Assembly (NCBI GenBank): GCA_021324155.1
Contig: JAJPJQ010000028.1
Span: 1 to 64,000 of the forward strand
From: Pseudomonadota bacterium
GTDB taxonomy: Bacteria; Desulfobacterota; Binatia; UBA9968
DNA: 64,000 bases
Direction of reading: 5' to 3'
Of this stretch, positions 59,168-64,000 are shown piece after piece. A program made the position numbers and the translations under genes. The notes under the pieces were generated by a model, which saw only the letters and a program-made list of their open reading frames with translations, did not search any database and was not told the DNA's origin. Every line of letters starts with the position of its first letter. Position 1 is the stretch's first letter.

Positions 59168-60187
59168 TTAGGCGGTTTCCTTTTCCCGCGCGCGGCGTCG
59201 GTTTTCGATCTCCTCGCGCGACGGAAAATGGTCGAGCTTCATGCCCAGCTCGAGGCCCATGCCGCGGAGAATTTCCTTTATCTCGTTGAGCGACTTTTGT
59301 CCGAAATTCTTGGTCTTCAGCATCTCCTGCTCGGTCTTCTGCACCAGCTCGCCGATGTATTTGATGTCGGCGTTCTGCAGGCAGTTCTGTGAGCGCACGG
59401 AGAATTCCAGCTCGTCGACGCTGCGGTAGAGGTTTTCGTTCAGCGGCGTCGTAGGCGACTCGTCGCGCCGGCTCGGTTGCGGCTCTTCGGTAAAGTTGAT
59501 GAAGATCTGCAGCTGGTCCTGAAGGATTTTCGCCGCGTAGGCGACCGCGTCGTCGGGCTTGATACCGCCGTCGGTCCAGACTTCGAAGACGAGGCGGTCG
59601 TAGTCCGTGCGCTGCCCGACACGGGCGTTCGTCACGGTGAAATTCACTTTGCGGATCGGCGAGAAGATCGCGTCCATCGAGATCGTATCGACCGGCACGC
59701 CCTCTTCCTTGTTGCGCTCCGCGGGCACGTAGCCGCGGCCGAGCTTGACGACCATTTCCATCTCGAGCTTCGCGTCGCGCGCGAGCGTCGCGATGTGCTG
59801 GTCGGGGTTCAGAATCTCGACTCCCGGGCCGGCGATGATGTCGCGCGCCTGGACGGATTTCGGCCCCTTCGCGTCGATGCGGATCGTCTGCTGCTCGGTA
59901 TCGAGAAGACGCAGACGTATCTCCTTCAGGTTCAGGATGATGTCCGTGACGTCCTCGGTGATGCCGGGGATCGTGGAAAACTCGTGCAGAATGCCCTTGA
60001 TGCGGACGGAGATAATCGCGGCGCCCATGAGCGACGACAACAGCGTCCGCCGGAGCGAATTGCCGATCGTCGCACCGAAGCCCCGCTCGAACGGCTCGGC
60101 ATAAAACTTGCCGTACGTCGCGTTCAGGCTCTTCTCGTCGGATTCGAGCTGCTTCGGCTTGATCAAATCGGTCCAGTGCCTATGCAT
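59168..60187 (-). CDS. rpoA: RNA polymerase subunit alpha
   Basis: 339 residues. The N-terminal dimer domain has '[20 protein letters not shown]' and '[20 protein letters not shown]'; '[14 protein letters not shown]' and '[20 protein letters not shown]' follow. After the linker the C-terminal domain '[20 protein letters not shown]', '[20 protein letters not shown]' and '[20 protein letters not shown]' binds UP elements and activators. Normal length. 18 bp after rpsD. Confidence 0.98.
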   Translation of the reverse strand: MHRHWTDLIKPKQLESDEKSLNATYGKFYAEPFERGFGATIGNSLRRTLLSSLMGAAIISVRIKGILHEFSTIPGITEDVTDIILNLKEIRLRLLDTEQQTIRIDAKGPKSVQARDIIAGPGVEILNPDQHIATLARDAKLEMEMVVKLGRGYVPAERNKEEGVPVDTISMDAIFSPIRKVNFTVTNARVGQRTDYDRLVFEVWTDGGIKPDDAVAYAAKILQDQLQIFINFTEEPQPSRRDESPTTPLNENLYRSVDELEFSVRSQNCLQNADIKYIGELVQKTEQEMLKTKNFGQKSLNEIKEILRGMGLELGMKLDHFPSREEIENRRRAREKETA

Positions 60188-60205
60188 AATAATGCACTCC
60201 TCAGG

Positions 60206-60832
60206 TTACTTGGAATATAGCTCGACGACGAGCTTCTCGTTGATCGGCGCGGTGATGTCGCTTCTCGTCGGCAGGTACTTGATTTTCCCGGTCGCGGCCT
60301 CGCGGTCCACTTCGACCCACTCCGGCACGCCGCGGCGCTGCGCGGCCTCCATCGCCGCCAGCACGCGCTCGAGCTGCCGGCTTGCTTCGGCGACGGTGAT
60401 CGTGTCGCCGGCTTTGACCAGGTACGATGGAATCGTGACTCTTCTGCCGTTGACTCGGACATGGCCGTGGCGCACCAGCATGCGCGCGTCCGCGCGCGAG
60501 CTGGCGAAGCCGAGGCGGTACGCGACGTTGTCCAGCCGACGTTCGAGGAGAATCAACAGCGCCTCTCCGGTGATGCCTTTAATGCGCTCCGCCATCTCGA
60601 ACGTGCGGCGAAACTGTTTCTCGAACAGACCGTACATGCGCTTGATCTTCTGTTTCTCGCGCAGCTGCAAGCTGTATTCGGAGAATTTGGGCCGGCCCTG
60701 GCCGTGCTGTCCCGGCGGATAGTTCCGCCGCTCGATGGCGCACTTGTCGGTATAGCAGCGCTCTCCCTTGAGAAACAGCTTCATGTTCTCACGCCGACAA
60801 AGTCGGCAGACCGATCCTGTATACCTGGCCAC
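60206..60832 (-). CDS. rpsD: Ribosomal protein S4
   Basis: 208 residues. '[20 protein letters not shown]' with a Cys pair and '[20 protein letters not shown]' make a zinc-type (four-Cys) S4. The S4 RNA-binding domain has '[20 protein letters not shown]' and '[20 protein letters not shown]'. It starts 30S assembly on the 16S 5' domain. 26 bp after rpsK. Confidence 0.98.
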   Translation of the reverse strand: MARYTGSVCRLCRRENMKLFLKGERCYTDKCAIERRNYPPGQHGQGRPKFSEYSLQLREKQKIKRMYGLFEKQFRRTFEMAERIKGITGEALLILLERRLDNVAYRLGFASSRADARMLVRHGHVRVNGRRVTIPSYLVKAGDTITVAEASRQLERVLAAMEAAQRRGVPEWVEVDREAATGKIKYLPTRSDITAPINEKLVVELYSK

Positions 60833-60858
60833 TGCTTAAAATCTCCTCAATGTTGCTC

Positions 60859-61299
60859 TCATACTCTCCTCCGTTTGGGCGGGCGGCAGCCGTTGTGGGG
60901 GATCGGCGTCACGTCCTTGATCAAGCTGATGTGAATGCCAGCCGCCTGCAAAGAACGGAGCGCCGATTCGCGCCCGGCGCCCGGGCCGCGCACGAACACC
61001 TGCACGCTGCGTACCCCGTGGTCCGCCGCCTTTTTCGCCGCGCTGTCGGCGGCCTGCTGGGCGGCGAACGGCGTGCCCTTGCGCGAGCCCTTGAAGCCCA
61101 TGCTGCCGGCGCTCGACCACGAGATCACGTTGCCTTGATAATCGGTGATCGTCACGATCGTATTATTGAACGTCGAATGAATATGCACGACGCCTTCGGC
61201 GATATTCTTGCGTCCTTTTTTCTTGCGCGCGGCGCGCTCAGGAGCTTTCTCCTCGGCTTTGCCTTCGTCCTTTTTCTCGCTCTGTTCGTCCTTCGCCAT
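60859..61299 (-). CDS. rpsK: Ribosomal protein S11 with a charged N-terminal extension
   Basis: 146 residues; about 16 more than the usual bacterial length, all in a Lys/Glu-rich N-terminal stretch before '[20 protein letters not shown]'. The body '[20 protein letters not shown]', '[20 protein letters not shown]' and the end '[18 protein letters not shown]' are standard. It sits on the 30S platform. 24 bp after rpsM. Confidence 0.98.
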   Translation of the reverse strand: MAKDEQSEKKDEGKAEEKAPERAARKKKGRKNIAEGVVHIHSTFNNTIVTITDYQGNVISWSSAGSMGFKGSRKGTPFAAQQAADSAAKKAADHGVRSVQVFVRGPGAGRESALRSLQAAGIHISLIKDVTPIPHNGCRPPKRRRV

Positions 61300-61323
61300 A
61301 AATTCTCCTGATGATCGCCGAGG

Positions 61324-61707
61324 TTAACCTTTAGACGGCGCCTGCTTCTTGCCGGCGACGGTCTTCCGCGGCCCTTTGCGTGTGCGCGCGTTCGTGTGCG
61401 TGCGCTGGCCGTGGACGGGCAGATTCTTACGGTGCCTGAGGCCGCGGTACGAGCCGACGTCGATGTGGCGCTTGATGTTCTGGGTCACATCGCGGCGGAG
61501 ATCGCCTTCCACCTTCCAGCCCTGATCGATGATCGCGCGGATCTTCACGACCTCGTCGTCGCTCAGGTTGTCGGTCTTCGTGTCGAACGACACTCCGGCC
61601 GACTGGAGGATCTTCTTCGAAGCGCTCCTCCCGATTCCGTAGATATACGTGAGCGCAATCTCCATGCGCTTGTTTCGCGGCAGATCGACTCCGGCTATGC
61701 GCGCCAT
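61324..61707 (-). CDS. rpsM: Ribosomal protein S13
   Basis: 127 residues. '[20 protein letters not shown]', '[20 protein letters not shown]', H2TH segment, '[20 protein letters not shown]', '[20 protein letters not shown]'. It contacts 16S helix 42 and tRNA at the head. 8 bp after rpmJ. Confidence 0.98.
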   Translation of the reverse strand: MARIAGVDLPRNKRMEIALTYIYGIGRSASKKILQSAGVSFDTKTDNLSDDEVVKIRAIIDQGWKVEGDLRRDVTQNIKRHIDVGSYRGLRHRKNLPVHGQRTHTNARTRKGPRKTVAGKKQAPSKG

Positions 61708-61715
61708 ATGTCCCT

Positions 61716-61829
61716 CTATCCCTGTCTCTGTTTATGCCGTGTGTTTTCGCACACGACGCGAACGACGCCCTTGCGCCGAATGACCTTGCACTTATTGCAA
61801 ATTTTCTTGACCGAGGCTCTAACCTTCAT
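61716..61829 (-). CDS. rpmJ: Ribosomal protein L36
   Basis: 37 residues, [17 protein letters not shown] at the start and '[14 protein letters not shown]' at the end. The C-x-x-C, C and H zinc ligands are all kept (C+ form). One base separates it from infA. It lies in its usual place between infA and rpsM. Confidence 0.96.
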   Translation of the reverse strand: MKVRASVKKICNKCKVIRRKGVVRVVCENTRHKQRQG

Positions 61830-61830
61830 G

Positions 61831-62049
61831 TTATCTCTCCCGGTAAATAATCCGCCCGCGTGCCAAGTCGTACGGCGAGAGCTCGACCCGGACCTTGTCG
61901 CCGGGAAGGATCTTGATGTAATGCATGCGCATCTTGCCCGAGATGTGCGCCAAGACCTTGTGCCCGTTGTCGAGCTGCACGCGGAACATCGCGTTCGGCA
62001 GCGTCTCGAGCACGCTTCCGGTAACTTCGATCGCGTCGTCTTTGGGCAT
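61831..62049 (-). CDS. infA: Translation initiation factor IF-1
   Basis: 72 residues, an S1-type OB fold: '[20 protein letters not shown]', '[20 protein letters not shown]' and '[20 protein letters not shown]'. It blocks the ribosomal A site during initiation. It is 52 bp after map, a slightly larger gap than elsewhere in the run. Confidence 0.98.
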   Translation of the reverse strand: MPKDDAIEVTGSVLETLPNAMFRVQLDNGHKVLAHISGKMRMHYIKILPGDKVRVELSPYDLARGRIIYRER

Positions 62050-62101
62050 AAACGTCTATTCTAGCACAAGGAATTTGAAAGCCGAAGCCTTCACATCCCG
62101 T

Positions 62102-62860
62102 CTATAATCGGCTCAAAATATACGGCCCGTTCTCCGTGATCGCGACGGAATGCTCGAAATGCGCCGAGAGGCTTCCGTCCTGCGTCACCGCCGTCCACCC
62201 GTCTTCTTTGATCGTGACGTCGTAGCCACCTACGTTGACCATCGGCTCGATGGCGAGCACCATGCCCTGGCGCAGCCTCAGGCCGCTTTCCGGCTGGCCG
62301 TAATTCGGCACCGGCGGCTCCTCGTGCAGGCGCCTGCCGATGCCGTGTCCGACGAACGAGCGGACGACGGAAAAACCGGCGTCCTCGGCCGTGTGCTGAA
62401 TCGCCGAGGAAAGCTTTCCCATGCGCTCGCCGTCTTTCAACTGCTCGATGCCGCGGTAGAGCGCCTGTTCCGTCACACGCATCAGCCGCTCCGCCTCCTC
62501 GCTTACCTTTCCGACGCCGACCGTCACGGCAGAGTCGCCGTAATAACCCTGGTAAATGACGCCGTAATCAAGCCCGATGATATCGCCTTCTTTCAGCGCC
62601 CGCGCCGACGGAATACCGTGGACGATCTCGTCGTTGATCGAGGCGCAAAGCGAGCGCGGATAAATCCGTCCCGCTACCTGGTATCCTTTAAACGCCGGCG
62701 TCGCGTTTTTCTTAAGCGTCAACTCCTCGGCAATTTCATCGAGCTCGAGCGTCGTAACTCCAGGCCTGAGGACTCGTCTCAGCTCCTGGAGCACTTCGGC
62801 CACGATCACGTTCGCGCGGCGCATCACATCGATCTCGCGCGCGGATTTGATCGTGATCAT
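62102..62860 (-). CDS. map: Methionine aminopeptidase, type I
   Basis: 252 residues. Metal ligands are visible in 'EGDIIGLDYGVIYQGYYGDS' (both Asp), 'SFVGHGIGRRLHEEPPVPNY' (His), 'GMVLAIEPMVNVG' (Glu) and 'SAHFEHSVAITENGPYIL' (last Glu), with the active-site His in 'NDEIVHGIPSARAL'. It removes N-terminal Met from new proteins. It overlaps adk by 4 bases (ATGA). Confidence 0.98.
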   Translation of the reverse strand: MITIKSAREIDVMRRANVIVAEVLQELRRVLRPGVTTLELDEIAEELTLKKNATPAFKGYQVAGRIYPRSLCASINDEIVHGIPSARALKEGDIIGLDYGVIYQGYYGDSAVTVGVGKVSEEAERLMRVTEQALYRGIEQLKDGERMGKLSSAIQHTAEDAGFSVVRSFVGHGIGRRLHEEPPVPNYGQPESGLRLRQGMVLAIEPMVNVGGYDVTIKEDGWTAVTQDGSLSAHFEHSVAITENGPYILSRL

Positions 62861-63519
62861 TTTGCTCCGTCTCCGACCGCGCGGAAAACGCGCTTGCGAA
62901 CCTCCTCGACCGTACCGACGCCGTCGATCTCCCTGAGGAGGCGTCGCTTCCGATAATAATCTTTCAGCGGCGCCGTCTGTTGCTCGTAGACGCGAAGCCG
63001 CGCGGCGATCTGCTCCTCGCGGTCGTCTTCGCGCTGATACAGCTCGCCGCCGCAGCGATCGCAGACACCGTCCTTCGCCGGCGGATTAAAGACGGCATGG
63101 TACATGGCGCCGCAGTTCCTGCACGTCCGCCGCCCCGACAGCCGCTTGATGAGGACGTCATTCGGGGCCTTCAGCCCCAACGCATGCTCCAGCGGCAGGC
63201 CTCCCTTTTTCAGTATCCGTTCGAGGTCGTCGGCCTGGGCGATTGTCCGCGGAAAACCGTCGAGAATAAATCCCGCCTTGCAATCCGGCTCTTTCAGCCG
63301 TTCGGCGACGAGCTTGACCATGACGTCGTCAGGGACAAGATCGCCGCGCGCGAGATAGCCGGAAGTCTGCTTCCCGAGCGGTGTTTCGGCGCGCGCCGCC
63401 TTGCGCAAAATGTCTCCCGTCGAAACCTGGCACGCGCCGAACTTCTGCTCCAGAAGCTTGGCCTGTGTTCCCTTACCGGCCCCCGGAGGACCAAAAAAAA
63501 CGACGCGCAAAACGTCCAC
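62857..63519 (-). CDS. adk: Adenylate kinase, zinc-lid type
   Basis: 220 residues, GTG start. P-loop 'VVFFGPPGAGKGTQAKLLEQ', 'GACQVSTGDILRKAARAETP', 'GFILDGFPRTIAQADDLERI', and a long lid with a Cys4 zinc site 'CRNCGAMYH' and 'CDRCGGELYQREDD'. It balances ATP, ADP and AMP. 5 bp after secY, overlapping map. Confidence 0.98.
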   Translation of the reverse strand: MDVLRVVFFGPPGAGKGTQAKLLEQKFGACQVSTGDILRKAARAETPLGKQTSGYLARGDLVPDDVMVKLVAERLKEPDCKAGFILDGFPRTIAQADDLERILKKGGLPLEHALGLKAPNDVLIKRLSGRRTCRNCGAMYHAVFNPPAKDGVCDRCGGELYQREDDREEQIAARLRVYEQQTAPLKDYYRKRRLLREIDGVGTVEEVRKRVFRAVGDGAK

Positions 63520-63524
63520 TCGCG

Positions 63525-64000
63525 CTAGCCTCTTCTACCTCTCAAGCGGCCCCGCTTCATAAAGCCTTCGTAATTCCGCGTGATCATGTGCGTCTCTACC
63601 TGAGCGATGGTATCCATCGCGACGCCAACGACGATCAGAAGCGCCGTGCCGCCGAAATAGAATGGCACGTTGAACTGCCGGATCAAAAGCGTCGGCAGCA
63701 GTGCGACGACGGATAGATAGATCGCCCCGCCCAGCGTGATGCGCGAGAGCACGCGGTCGATAAACTCTGCTGTTTTCTGCCCCGGCCGTATGCCGGGAAT
63801 ATAGCCGCCGAATTTCTTCATGTTCTCCGAAACGTCCACCGGATTGAAGACGACGGCGGTATAGAAATAACAAAAGAAAATAATGAAGCCGACGTAAAGC
63901 ACGTCGTGCAGCCACTGCCCGGGCGCGAGATAGCCCGCCATCGCCTGAGCCCAGGGCTGCTGGACGAACTGCGCGATGGTCGCCGGAAAGATCAAGATGG
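63525..64000 (-). CDS. secY: Protein translocase subunit SecY, C-terminal part
   Basis: The last 158 or so codons; the N-terminus lies beyond the window. Seen: '[20 protein letters not shown]' (transmembrane 8), '[20 protein letters not shown]', '[20 protein letters not shown]', '[20 protein letters not shown]' (transmembrane 10) and the cytoplasmic end '[20 protein letters not shown]'. It forms the Sec channel pore. Its order with adk and map is the usual end of the spc operon. Confidence 0.98.
   Translation of the reverse strand, partial: ILIFPATIAQFVQQPWAQAMAGYLAPGQWLHDVLYVGFIIFFCYFYTAVVFNPVDVSENMKKFGGYIPGIRPGQKTAEFIDRVLSRITLGGAIYLSVVALLPTLLIRQFNVPFYFGGTALLIVVGVAMDTIAQVETHMITRNYEGFMKRGRLRGRRG

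Overview
The window reads as chromosomal DNA of a GC-rich, Gram-negative (diderm) bacterium. An LPS transporter (LptD), a nearly complete type II secretion system (T2SS), an outer-membrane barrel protein and a bacterial-order ribosomal cluster (secY-adk-map-infA-rpmJ-rpsM-rpsK-rpsD-rpoA-rplQ) all point that way. Gene content and order suggest an uncultured deltaproteobacterial-type lineage (Desulfobacterota, Binatota or a neighbour), but no marker here fixes the phylum. No tRNA, rRNA, CRISPR array or intact insertion sequence was seen.

Layout: (1) 1-7477, minus strand, ten closely packed genes: MoxR ATPase, CoxE-like VWA protein and two XdhC-family proteins (molybdenum hydroxylase maturation), then an archaeal-type CTP-dependent riboflavin kinase, UbiX, type 2 IPP isomerase, two FMN split-barrel proteins and an HlyD-type efflux adaptor. 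Together the middle genes could make FMN and DMAPP and join them into prenyl-FMN. (2) 7562-37017, the secretion region. The T2SS is in three blocks on the minus strand: gspC-D, gspF-G-H-I-J-K-L-M and gspE. Between them lie genes for exported proteins: an M11-type metalloprotease behind a c-di-GMP-I riboswitch, a 2468-residue repeat protein, a beta-barrel protein, a DsbA-like oxidoreductase and a 692-residue secreted protein, plus a response regulator and a decayed TPR/glycosyltransferase-like gene. (3) 37086-48512, minus strand, housekeeping: cupin, lptD, folC, trpA-B-F-C-D, a SPOR-domain protein and argS. (4) 48732-58625, accessory genes: RNA 2'-phosphotransferase, a 3-hydroxyisobutyrate dehydrogenase-like enzyme, an AT-richer patch (ABC binding protein, sulfotransferase, P-loop kinase), a sensor histidine kinase, a PaaK-like ligase, a cupin and an alginate lyase-like protein. 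(5) 58677-64000, minus strand, ribosomal/RNA polymerase alpha cluster.

Two signals stand out beyond gene content. First, at least eight gaps or gene edges carry degenerate arrays with a strict 7-bp period, most of them folded into inverted arms. The heptamer differs by locus (TTTCGAG, TTTTGAA, GGATTC-type, GCTGA-type, GAAGCTA-type), and some copies are read as protein at the ends of gspK, trpA and trpB. Second, the FMN-centred operon at the left edge looks like a self-contained prenyl-FMN supply module joined to molybdoenzyme maturation genes.
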